Part shown: one piece after another, positions 8,289 to 16,090 of the stretch | Position numbering within the stretch: the first letter of the stretch is position 1 | Layout: every line of letters starts with the position of its first letter | Source: Gilliamella sp. N-G2 | GTDB lineage: Bacteria > Pseudomonadota > Gammaproteobacteria > Enterobacterales > Orbaceae | Direction: 5' to 3' | NCBI RefSeq assembly: GCF_002142215.1 | Contig: NZ_NAST01000010.1 | Location: 1 to 64,000 of the forward strand | DNA length: 64,000 nt | Program-made: the position numbers and the translations under genes | The notes under the pieces: generated by a model | What the model saw: only the letters and a program-made list of their open reading frames with translations | Databases searched by the model: none | What the model was told of the DNA's origin: nothing

Positions 8289-9665
8289 GTGAACAAATTT
8301 TCGAACAATACATATTTAATACATTGGTTTTATTTATTATTATTTATATATACTCAACAGACCTTCGCAAGTCTATCGCAAACAACAGCTAAAGTAATTG
8401 AAGGGACACCACCACATTTATCATTACCATTAGAATTAACTATCGATAATTTGAACTTATTTGGTTTAAAAATTTACAACCAAAATTATTATGGTGAAGA
8501 AGTTAATAAATTACCAATTACTAGCAATTACCCATTTAAAAATAAAATTCAAATAGCACCATTAAAACAACCAAATGAGCAAGAATATTTAGATGCTGAT
8601 GGTGATGAATTATTATTTCTTACTGAAAGTCCAGAAATTAAAATGACTTGGTATTTTACCGATTCAAATGGAAAACAAGTTGAGTTTCAACCAAACGATA
8701 CAGACACGTTCTGTAATTTAGGTAAAAAAAATATTTACGCACCATTCAAAATAAAATTATCATCTGATTTTATAACGCTATTTTCTAAATACGGCACCCC
8801 TAACTATTATCAATACCCTAATGATGATATAACAAAAAAACCATCTAAAACTTATACCATTATGGATGATGTTGGAATTTGTTATGCAAAACCAGAACTA
8901 AAACCAAAAGAATCTGGCGTAAATGCACAATCACAATGGGATAGTGATAATGGCTTTTTACCACAATCGAGAAATGATCCTAGTAAAAACTTTCCTTCTA
9001 CTGGTTTTTATGGTGCGCAATTTCAATTAATTTTGACTAATGAACAAATTGCCAAAGATTATGAATGGTCAATTAAACAAGGTGGTGAATTAGTACAAGT
9101 TAACAAAGACGACAAAACTCAAGCTGTTACGGTATCATTTGATATGCCAGATGCTAAAGATCCAGCAAAAGCTTGGCAATATATAATGGGATCTGGTGAT
9201 GGATATACGGTTATTGTTGAAGGAAAAAATCCCAAAAGAAATACCTCTATTCAATATTCATTTACCCTCGTTAAATGGTTTACCGGTTGGGATGAAAATA
9301 AAATTGGTGAACCCGGAGCTTCTATTACAACGGGACCCAAAGTGGATGAAAGCTGTAACGCACTAGCTGGCGGTGGAAAGTATCGTATAAGTTATACTAA
9401 TGAAGTGGTTAATTCCAGCTTACAGGCAACTAAAGCTAAATATACTCGAGAGATAGGTACGCTTTTCAGTGAATGGGGAGACCCTAGTCAAAAAGCATAC
9501 CCAAATTCTTGGGCGGCTAATGATAAACAAGATGTTAGATATAAAAGAATTTGGCTATATGATCCTGATAAACAAAAATATTGTGATTTGCATACTTATC
9601 AAGCCGTTTATCACTGTGTCGCTGAAAGTGGTTTAAAAAATGGCTTATGCACTGCAATACGTTGA
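8289..9665 (+). CDS. secreted protein of unknown function, perhaps SinI-like
   Basis: Not firmly recognised. The 458-residue protein begins at GTG with a weak AGAG ribosome site. It has a signal-peptide-like N-terminus (hydrophobic LIHWFYLLLFIYTQQTFA), so the mature protein would be exported. The mature part is rich in Tyr, Lys, Asn and Asp, has few Cys (about six) and shows repeated beta-rich, immunoglobulin-like stretches. Segments such as KVIEGTPPHLSL, the KLSSDF...FSKYGTPN region and the late LFSEWGDP region recall proteins annotated as SinI-family, autotransporter-associated. That resemblance is from memory and is weak. There is no membrane anchor or LPXTG-type signal. The gene stands alone, with long non-coding flanks on both sides. 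Confidence 0.6.
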   Translation: MNKFSNNTYLIHWFYLLLFIYTQQTFASLSQTTAKVIEGTPPHLSLPLELTIDNLNLFGLKIYNQNYYGEEVNKLPITSNYPFKNKIQIAPLKQPNEQEYLDADGDELLFLTESPEIKMTWYFTDSNGKQVEFQPNDTDTFCNLGKKNIYAPFKIKLSSDFITLFSKYGTPNYYQYPNDDITKKPSKTYTIMDDVGICYAKPELKPKESGVNAQSQWDSDNGFLPQSRNDPSKNFPSTGFYGAQFQLILTNEQIAKDYEWSIKQGGELVQVNKDDKTQAVTVSFDMPDAKDPAKAWQYIMGSGDGYTVIVEGKNPKRNTSIQYSFTLVKWFTGWDENKIGEPGASITTGPKVDESCNALAGGGKYRISYTNEVVNSSLQATKAKYTREIGTLFSEWGDPSQKAYPNSWAANDKQDVRYKRIWLYDPDKQKYCDLHTYQAVYHCVAESGLKNGLCTAIR

Positions 9666-10336
9666 TTCTAAATAACCACTTTGTAGGACAATAAGTAATT
9701 AACAATAACTGAAAATCTACTTAATTCTTTGGAAAATATGAAAATAATAGAACAAAAATATTTTGATTTATTTCATACGAATACTTCGCCTAATAGGTGG
9801 ATCGAGTTATTTAATATTTGTCAATAAAATCGATTTGATAGTAAATTATCAATATAAAATAACAAGCCAATTTTTATAAATTGGCTTTGTTCTTTTTAAG
9901 AGTTCAACTTATCTAAGAGCACTAGTTCTTCTTTGGGAATAAGGATTTTAATAAGGGTAAAGATGTTGTTGTACCTAGAATAAACGAGTGATTGTCTTAA
10001 ATATAACTAATTAACAGATAACGCCAATATTTCAAATTTAGACTTGGATACTACAATTAATCGATAGTGTGATTTACTGCTCTATATGATAACAAACACT
10101 ATTGCAACAATGCGAACCTAGATAAAAATAGCTTGTGTAAATAAGTCAATACACATTAACTTTGCCATTTATATTCGAACTCTATTTATTCATAGGTAAA
10201 ACTTATCATCCACAATTATTACTTTCTACTGCTACTACCTGCTTTTATCGTTTTTTATAAAATTCATGCCATTTGCTAATATATAGCTGTAATCATTGAT
10301 TTTCGTTAATAAATTTGAAATTGCTTTTTATTAAAC
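9666..10336. other. long intergenic stretch upstream of nrdA
   Basis: About 670 bases with no convincing gene. A 29-codon frame at 9738-9827 begins MKIIEQKYFDLFHTNTSPNR and is followed by a good terminator at 9864. It may be a small protein, a remnant, or chance. The rest (9900-10336) shows no ORF, tRNA or clear repeat and probably holds distal nrdA promoter elements. Confidence 0.5.
9864..9898 (+). terminator. rho-independent terminator
   Basis: A perfect 10-base-pair stem (AAGCCAATTT at 9864-9873 with AAATTGGCTT at 9878-9887) and the loop TTAT are followed by TGTTCTTTTT. It is about 200 bases after the 8289 gene and 37 after the small 29-codon frame, so it may end a transcript covering both. 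Confidence 0.75.
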
Positions 10337-10383
10337 ACACTATATATAGTAATAAAATAATTAATAGGTACTATATATTGTAT
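10337..10383. promoter_or_regulatory. pair of NrdR boxes upstream of nrdA
   Basis: ACACTATATATAGTAA (10337-10352) matches the NrdR consensus ACACWATATATWGTGT at 14 of 16 positions. GTACTATATATTGTAT (10368-10383) matches at 13 of 16. The box starts are 31 bases apart, about three helical turns, which is the usual spacing of paired NrdR boxes. NrdR is the ATP/dATP-sensing repressor of ribonucleotide reductase genes. The position just before nrdA makes the call strong. Confidence 0.8.
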
Positions 10384-10386
10384 ATT

Positions 10387-10400
10387 TTGATAAATATCAA
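10387..10400. promoter_or_regulatory. perfect FNR-box consensus before nrdA
   Basis: TTGATAAATATCAA matches TTGAT-N4-ATCAA at all ten fixed positions. It starts three bases after the second NrdR box and ends 40 bases before the nrdA ATG. So close to the gene it would more likely repress than activate. This would suit an oxygen-dependent reductase switched off without oxygen. Confidence 0.55.
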
Positions 10401-10440
10401 TTATTATAAGCGATATTAAAAATAGATGAACGGATGAAAA

Positions 10441-12726
10441 ATGAACAAATCAATATTGGTAACCAAACGTAATGGCGAAAAAGAATCCATCAACCTTGAT
10501 AAAATCCACAAAGTAATCACTTGGGCAGCGGAAGGATTAGATAATGTATCTGTTTCTCAAGTTGAATTACGTTCACATATTCAATTTTATGATGGTATCC
10601 GTACTTCGGACATTCATGAAACTATAATCCGTGCAGCAGCTGATCTTATCTCTCAAGATGCGCCTGATTATCAATATTTAGCTGCCCGTTTAGCTATCTT
10701 TCATTTACGTAAAAAAGCTTACAATCAATTTACCCCACCATCACTTTATGAACATGTAAAAAAACTTGTTGCCAGCGAACGCTATGACAAACACCTTCTT
10801 GAAGATTATACTCAAGAAGAATTTGAGCAAATGGATAAAATGATCGACCACTGGCGCGATATGAATTTTTCCTATGCAGCCGTCAAACAACTTGAAGGTA
10901 AGTATCTGGTTCAAAATCGCGTAACCGGTGAAATTTATGAAAGTGCTCAATTCTTATATATCTTAGTTGCTGCGTGTTTGTTTGCTAACTATCCAAAAAA
11001 GAACCGTTTAGATTATATCAAACGTTTCTATGATGCCGTTTCGACATTTAAAATTTCATTGCCGACACCAATAATGGCTGGGGTTCGTACACCGACTCGC
11101 CAGTTTAGCTCGTGTGTATTAATTGAATGTGATGACAGCTTAGATTCTATAAATGCCACAGCTAGTGCGATTGTAAAATATGTCTCACAACGAGCTGGAA
11201 TTGGCGTTAATGCAGGTCGTATACGAGCATTAGGTAGCTCAATTCGTGGCGGTGAAGCCTTCCATACTGGTTGTATCCCATTTTATAAATATTTCCAAAC
11301 TGCAGTTAAATCATGTTCACAAGGTGGTGTTCGTGGTGGCGCAGCTACAGTATTTTATCCACTCTGGCATTTAGAAGTTGAAAGTTTATTAGTACTACGT
11401 AATAACCGTGGTGTTGAAGAAAACCGAGTACGACATTTAGATTATGGCGTACAAATCAATAAATTAATGTACCAACGTCTAATTAAAAATGAAAACATCA
11501 CACTATTTAGCCCTTCTGATGTACCGGGACTTTATGATGCCTTTTTCGCAGACCAAGACAAATTTGATGCACTTTATCATCAATATGAACAAGATGTGAA
11601 TATTCGCAAACGTGTGGTTAAAGCAGTCGAACTTTTCGCATTATTAATGCAAGAACGCGCATCAACTGGGCGAATTTATATACAAAACGTCGATCACTGT
11701 AACACTCATAGCCCGTTTAATGCACAAGTTGCGCCGGTACATCAATCCAACTTATGTATGGAAATTGCGTTACCAACCAAACCATTGAATAATATTAATG
11801 ACGAAAAAGGCGAAATCGCGCTTTGTACCCTATCCGCCTTCAATTTAGGAAAAATTGAATCGCTTGATGATTTTGAAGAGCTAGCTGACTTAACGGTTCG
11901 CGCTCTTGATGCATTACTTGATTATCAAGATTATCCTGTACCGGCAGCTAAAAATTCCTCGCTTAATCGTCGTACCCTTGGCATTGGGGTGATTAACTAT
12001 GCCTATTATTTAGCTAAACATGGCGTTAAATATTCTGACGGCAGTGCTAACAACCTTACTCATCGTACTTTTGAGGCAATGCAATATTATCTATTAAAAG
12101 CTTCCAATAACTTAGCTAAAGAGAAAGGTGCCTGTCCACTATTTAATGAAACCACTTACTCACAAGGTATCTTACCTATCGATACCTATAAGCGAGATCT
12201 GGATAATATCACAAAAGAGACGCTCCATTACGATTGGGAATCGCTTCGTGAATCAATTAAAACCTATGGTTTACGTAATTCAACTTTATCGGCATTAATG
12301 CCATCGGAAACCTCATCACAAATCTCTAATGCCACCAACGGTATTGAACCACCACGCGGTTATATCAGTATCAAAGCATCGAAAGATGGCATCTTGAAAC
12401 AAGTGGTGCCTGAATATAACAAATTAAAAGATCTCTATGAGTTACTCTGGCAAATACCAAATAACACCGGTTATTTGCATTTAGTTGGCATTATGCAGAA
12501 GTTCATTGATCAATCAATTTCGGCGAATACCAATTATGATCCAACCAAATTCCCGAATGACAAAGTACCAATGAAACAACTATTAGCTGACTTACTAACA
12601 GCCTATAAATATGGTGTAAAAACCCTTTATTACCATAACACCCGCGATGGTGCTGAAGATATTCAAGGGGATATTCAACCCGCATCAAGTGATGATGGTT
12701 GTGAAGGCGGAGCATGCAAAATTTAA
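10441..12726 (+). CDS. nrdA: class Ia ribonucleoside-diphosphate reductase, alpha subunit
   Basis: Catalytic subunit reducing NDPs to dNDPs with a radical delivered from NrdB. Its 761 residues equal the E. coli NrdA length. It has an N-terminal ATP cone (residues 1-95, TKRNGEKESINLDKI), the SSCVLIECDDS segment with the first active-site Cys, the SNLCMEIALPT segment with the radical Cys, the second redox Cys in ALCTLSAFN, and the C-terminal redox pair C754/C759 in CEGGAC. The presence of the ATP cone means overall activity is allosterically controlled. It lies upstream of nrdB with a 111-base gap containing a hairpin. Confidence 0.98.
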   Translation: MNKSILVTKRNGEKESINLDKIHKVITWAAEGLDNVSVSQVELRSHIQFYDGIRTSDIHETIIRAAADLISQDAPDYQYLAARLAIFHLRKKAYNQFTPPSLYEHVKKLVASERYDKHLLEDYTQEEFEQMDKMIDHWRDMNFSYAAVKQLEGKYLVQNRVTGEIYESAQFLYILVAACLFANYPKKNRLDYIKRFYDAVSTFKISLPTPIMAGVRTPTRQFSSCVLIECDDSLDSINATASAIVKYVSQRAGIGVNAGRIRALGSSIRGGEAFHTGCIPFYKYFQTAVKSCSQGGVRGGAATVFYPLWHLEVESLLVLRNNRGVEENRVRHLDYGVQINKLMYQRLIKNENITLFSPSDVPGLYDAFFADQDKFDALYHQYEQDVNIRKRVVKAVELFALLMQERASTGRIYIQNVDHCNTHSPFNAQVAPVHQSNLCMEIALPTKPLNNINDEKGEIALCTLSAFNLGKIESLDDFEELADLTVRALDALLDYQDYPVPAAKNSSLNRRTLGIGVINYAYYLAKHGVKYSDGSANNLTHRTFEAMQYYLLKASNNLAKEKGACPLFNETTYSQGILPIDTYKRDLDNITKETLHYDWESLRESIKTYGLRNSTLSALMPSETSSQISNATNGIEPPRGYISIKASKDGILKQVVPEYNKLKDLYELLWQIPNNTGYLHLVGIMQKFIDQSISANTNYDPTKFPNDKVPMKQLLADLLTAYKYGVKTLYYHNTRDGAEDIQGDIQPASSDDGCEGGACKI

Positions 12727-12752
12727 TTGCCCGGCTTAACACTAAACTAAAT

Positions 12753-12784
12753 ATAGTGGATAACCAATTAGTTATCCCTACTAT
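12753..12784 (+). other. stem-loop between nrdA and nrdB
   Basis: ATAGTGGATAAC (12753-12764), the loop CAATTA and GTTATCC plus ACTAT (to 12784) form a stem of about 12 pairs with a two-base bulge. No T-run follows, so it is not a typical terminator. It could be a processing or stability element setting the NrdA:NrdB ratio. Confidence 0.4.
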
Positions 12785-12837
12785 AGCTACTTTTTCTGAA
12801 TATTTCATGAAAAGCCACCAAATTTAGGAGTTCAATT

Positions 12838-13974
12838 ATGAGTATGAATTACAGCACCTTCTCACACGTCCACAATGACCAACTGAAAGAACCGATGTTC
12901 CTTGGACAACCGGTTAACGTTGCTCGTTATGATCAGCAAAAATATGAAATGTTCGAAAAGTTAATTGAAAAACAACTTTCCTTCTTTTGGCGTCCTGAAG
13001 AAGTCGATGTCTCCCAAGATCGTATCGACTATGCTGCCTTGCCGGAACATGAAAAGCATATTTTTATCAGTAATTTAAAATATCAAACATTACTTGATTC
13101 CATTCAAGGTCGAAGCCCAAATGTCGCTTTACTCCCTTTAATTTCGATTCCAGAACTAGAAACATGGGTAGAGACTTGGTCATTTTCAGAAACTATCCAT
13201 TCACGTTCTTATACCCATATCATTCGTAACATCGTTAATGATCCTTCAGTGGTATTTGACGATATTGTGACGAATAAAGAGATCAAAAAACGCGCTGGTG
13301 ATATTGCAGGTTACTATGATGATCTTATTAGCTACGCCAGCTATTACAACCTACTTGGTGAGGGTAAACACATTGTCAATAATCGAACAATCACGATCGA
13401 CTTGCGTGAACTAAAAAGGCGACTCTACCTATGCCTAATGAGTGTTAATGCCCTTGAAGCTATTCGTTTTTATGTGAGTTTTGCTTGCTCATTTGCCTTT
13501 GCAGAACGAGAGTTAATGGAAGGTAATGCTAAAATAATCAAACTGATTGCTCGTGATGAAGCCCTTCATCTCACCGGCACCCAATTTATGATCAACACAC
13601 TACGAAGCGGTGAGGACGATCCTGAAATGGCAGAAATCGCCAAAGAGTGCGAACAAGATTGCTATGACCTCTTCCTACAAGCAGCCAATCAAGAAAAAGA
13701 GTGGGCTGAGTATCTATTTGAAGGTGGATCAATGATTGGCTTAAACAAAGATATCCTTTGCCAATATGTTGAATACATTACCAATATCCGTATGCAAGCG
13801 GTTGGCCTTAAATTACCCTTTGAAGTAAAATCCAACCCAATTCCTTGGATCAACAATTGGCTAGTTTCCGACAACGTACAGGTTGCTCCACAAGAAGCTG
13901 AAATGAGCTCATATCTAGTTGGACAAATTGACGCCGAAATCAGTGAAGACGATTTAAGCGACTTCACATTATAA
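12838..13974 (+). CDS. nrdB: class Ia ribonucleoside-diphosphate reductase, beta subunit
   Basis: Diiron subunit that generates and stores the tyrosyl radical for NrdA. The 378 residues match the family. The radical tyrosine is Y125 in [11 protein letters not shown] (E. coli Y122). Metal ligands are visible as D87, E118 and H121, with the second set in NALEAIRFY and DEALH. The C-terminal tail (SDFTL), which docks into NrdA, is present. TAGGAG lies seven bases before the ATG. The [2Fe-2S] gene yfaE, which follows nrdB in E. coli, is absent; a terminator follows instead. Confidence 0.98.
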   Translation: MSMNYSTFSHVHNDQLKEPMFLGQPVNVARYDQQKYEMFEKLIEKQLSFFWRPEEVDVSQDRIDYAALPEHEKHIFISNLKYQTLLDSIQGRSPNVALLPLISIPELETWVETWSFSETIHSRSYTHIIRNIVNDPSVVFDDIVTNKEIKKRAGDIAGYYDDLISYASYYNLLGEGKHIVNNRTITIDLRELKRRLYLCLMSVNALEAIRFYVSFACSFAFAERELMEGNAKIIKLIARDEALHLTGTQFMINTLRSGEDDPEMAEIAKECEQDCYDLFLQAANQEKEWAEYLFEGGSMIGLNKDILCQYVEYITNIRMQAVGLKLPFEVKSNPIPWINNWLVSDNVQVAPQEAEMSSYLVGQIDAEISEDDLSDFTL

Positions 13975-14012
13975 TTATCTCCCGAAAAAATCCCTCTCCT
14001 TAACTTTTTGCT

Positions 14013-14039
14013 AAAGGAACCTAAATGGGTTCCTTTTTT
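14013..14039 (+). terminator. nrdB terminator
   Basis: AAAGGAACC (14013-14021) pairs with GGTTCCTTT around TAAATG and is followed by a run of T. The same stem-loop sequence recurs at 14904. Confidence 0.85.
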
Positions 14040-14163
14040 GTTAAAAATTCGCTAAATTCAGGAAATTATCAATTTATTTATTAGGATACAAATTAGATTT
14101 TTCTTGATATATTTACACTCTAATTTACTATTCATAAGAATTCAAAAATTGAAAGGAAATAAA

Positions 14164-14865
14164 ATGAAAAAGATAATTGTGACTACTATTCCTTTTGTCT
14201 TGTTTGGTTGTGTTAGTGATATCAAATATAACTATACAGCCGAGGTGGTTGAAAAAAGCTATCCAGAACTCAATGTTGTAACAACAACCTATATTGGTGA
14301 TGATCTAGTTCGTCAGGATAAGGTTAAAATAATGGATGCGATTTCTTTTGCCAATACCACAGAAGTTACAAGACTTAACCATTCTTACATCATTGATGCC
14401 GGTGATTATCCTAAATTAGGGGAAGATAAAACTCACTTATTCTTTGCAGCGAAAAGTGCCAATGGTAATGCAATTGTTAAAACATATACTACACCAGCTG
14501 CACCTATTGGTATTCGAGTACGAAAAGATAATGCTAATAATGAAGTATGTATTTCTTTTATAACTGGAACTGATTTTTGTAACAACAATAAACATTATAG
14601 TTTCAAAAAAGTTAGTTTAACTAGTCAAGACACTTTCCAACAAATATTAATTTATAATGGCAAAGTTGGAAGCAAAATTAATATTAGTTACCGAGAATTT
14701 AATAATGATATAGCAAGGCCTGCATTCTCAAATAATGCTGAATATGATTTATCTAGTTCAAAAACAATTAGATATAAAGGGGCTGTCATTCAAGTCATTG
14801 AGGCTACAAATCAATATATAAAATACAAAGTTCTTCGTAATTTTAATACACCAAATCAAGAATAA
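14164..14865 (+). CDS. predicted lipoprotein of unknown function
   Basis: Not recognised. The start at 14164 is supported by AAAGGA just upstream; an in-frame extension from 14104 lacks a ribosome site and would bury the signal. The 233-residue protein starts MKKIIVTTIPFVLFGC, a short lipoprotein signal with lipobox LFGC, so C16 would be lipid-modified. The +2 residue is Val, which in enterics favours outer-membrane sorting. The mature part is beta-rich with two close Cys (NEVCISFITGTDFC) that could form a disulfide. It is a single-gene unit between two copies of the same terminator. Confidence 0.7.
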   Translation: MKKIIVTTIPFVLFGCVSDIKYNYTAEVVEKSYPELNVVTTTYIGDDLVRQDKVKIMDAISFANTTEVTRLNHSYIIDAGDYPKLGEDKTHLFFAAKSANGNAIVKTYTTPAAPIGIRVRKDNANNEVCISFITGTDFCNNNKHYSFKKVSLTSQDTFQQILIYNGKVGSKINISYREFNNDIARPAFSNNAEYDLSSSKTIRYKGAVIQVIEATNQYIKYKVLRNFNTPNQE

Positions 14866-14903
14866 TAGAAAATATTCACTCTACCCTTCATCAATTATTT
14901 ATC

Positions 14904-14929
14904 AAAAGGAACCTAAATGGGTTCCTTTT
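14904..14929 (+). terminator. terminator, near-copy of the nrdB terminator
   Basis: AAAAGGAACC (14904-14913) pairs with GGTTCCTTTT (14920-14929) around TAAATG. The core GGAACCTAAATGGGTTCC is identical to that at 14013, 891 bases earlier. The T-run here is only four bases long. Confidence 0.75.
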
Positions 14930-15108
14930 GGTTTAAAATTTAATTAGCAACAACGCCCATCTCTATTTTGAAATTTTATAAAAGTTGAGACGACTATTTC
15001 TTGTCTTAAGTAGTGATTTCATACATTAAGATCAAAATAGATTTTTCCTAAAAAACTTATTTCATCAAAATTATTTATAACAATTCACATGAATTTTCAT
15101 ATCAAATT

Positions 15109-15124
15109 TGCGATCTAGATCACA
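15109..15124. promoter_or_regulatory. CRP site upstream of ybiYW
   Basis: TGCGATCTAGATCACA differs from the ideal TGTGA-TCTAGA-TCACA at one base. A -10-like TATTAT at 15147-15152 implies a start near 15158. The CRP centre would then be at about -41.5, a class II activation position. It is 52 bases before the ybiY start codon. Confidence 0.7.
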
Positions 15125-15176
15125 GATACTTTCGTTCGAAAGTTATTATTATGTAGCAAAGATAAGGGAGCAATGT

Positions 15177-16076
15177 ATGATTTTTAATTTACAACGATAT
15201 TCCACTCATGATGGACCCGGAATACGAACAGTTGTCTTCTTGAAAGGTTGTTCTTTAGGCTGTTTTTGGTGTCAAAACCCAGAAAGCCAATCGGCTAAGC
15301 AAGAAATCCTGTTTGATGAAAGGCTTTGCATTAGTGATTGTGATCTTTGTTCTGCATCTTGCCCAAATTTAATCAAAAAATCAAATGGACACATTCAGAT
15401 TAATCGAAAAGCAGCCGAACAAACTGATTATCAAAAAATACAAAACGTTTGTCCTAGCTTAGCATTAACTGTATGTGGTGAATCACTATCAGTACAGGAT
15501 GTGATGCAAACTATCGATAGGGATAGTCCGTTTTATCAACGTACCGGTGGTGGCGTAACTTTGTCGGGTGGTGAACCTTTTATGCAACCTAAATTAAGCC
15601 AAGAAATACTTGCTGCTTGCAAACAACAAGGCTATCACACTGCGGTTGAAACGTGTTTGCATGTGCCATGGAAAAATATTGAAGCGTCATTGCCATATTT
15701 AGATCTTTTCTTGGCGGATTTAAAACATACTGACGAATCGATTTTTTATGCTTGGACCAAAGGTTCAGCTAAACGGATTTTAAAAAATTTTCAGCACTTA
15801 GCAAAGACAAACAAAAAGATCACTGTCCGAGTACCATTAATTCAAGGATTTAATGTTGATGAGAAATCGATAAAAAGTATTGTTGATTTTGTCGCTAACG
15901 AAATACCGACAGATGAGATCCATTTTTTACCGTATCACACATTAGGTATCAACAAATATAAAATGCTCGATCTGCCATATCATGCACCTAAAGAGCCACT
16001 AAACGACGCAAATATCATCGATTTTGCAACCCATTACGCCCAACAAAAACAGTTAACCGCTGTTTTACGAGGATAA
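15177..16076 (+). CDS. ybiY: glycyl radical enzyme activase (radical SAM), YbiY-type
   Basis: Radical SAM enzyme that installs the glycyl radical on the neighbouring YbiW. The 299-residue protein has the SAM-cluster motif C25-X3-C29-X2-C32 (KGCSLGCFWC), followed by a ferredoxin-like insert with CISDCDLC and SASCP, the GGE-type SAM-binding motif SGGEPF, and the DLKHTD segment of activases. The ATG at 15177 is chosen because GGGAG lies six bases upstream. A longer frame from 15108 would run through the CRP site and has no ribosome site. It is 14 bases before ybiW and clearly co-transcribed. Confidence 0.92.
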   Translation: MIFNLQRYSTHDGPGIRTVVFLKGCSLGCFWCQNPESQSAKQEILFDERLCISDCDLCSASCPNLIKKSNGHIQINRKAAEQTDYQKIQNVCPSLALTVCGESLSVQDVMQTIDRDSPFYQRTGGGVTLSGGEPFMQPKLSQEILAACKQQGYHTAVETCLHVPWKNIEASLPYLDLFLADLKHTDESIFYAWTKGSAKRILKNFQHLAKTNKKITVRVPLIQGFNVDEKSIKSIVDFVANEIPTDEIHFLPYHTLGINKYKMLDLPYHAPKEPLNDANIIDFATHYAQQKQLTAVLRG

Positions 16077-16090
16077 CCAAGGAGAACCTT

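Noticed and set aside
12503-12808. 101-codon minus-strand frame over the nrdA 3' end
   Set aside because: Antisense of a strongly conserved coding region; the translation shows no domain.
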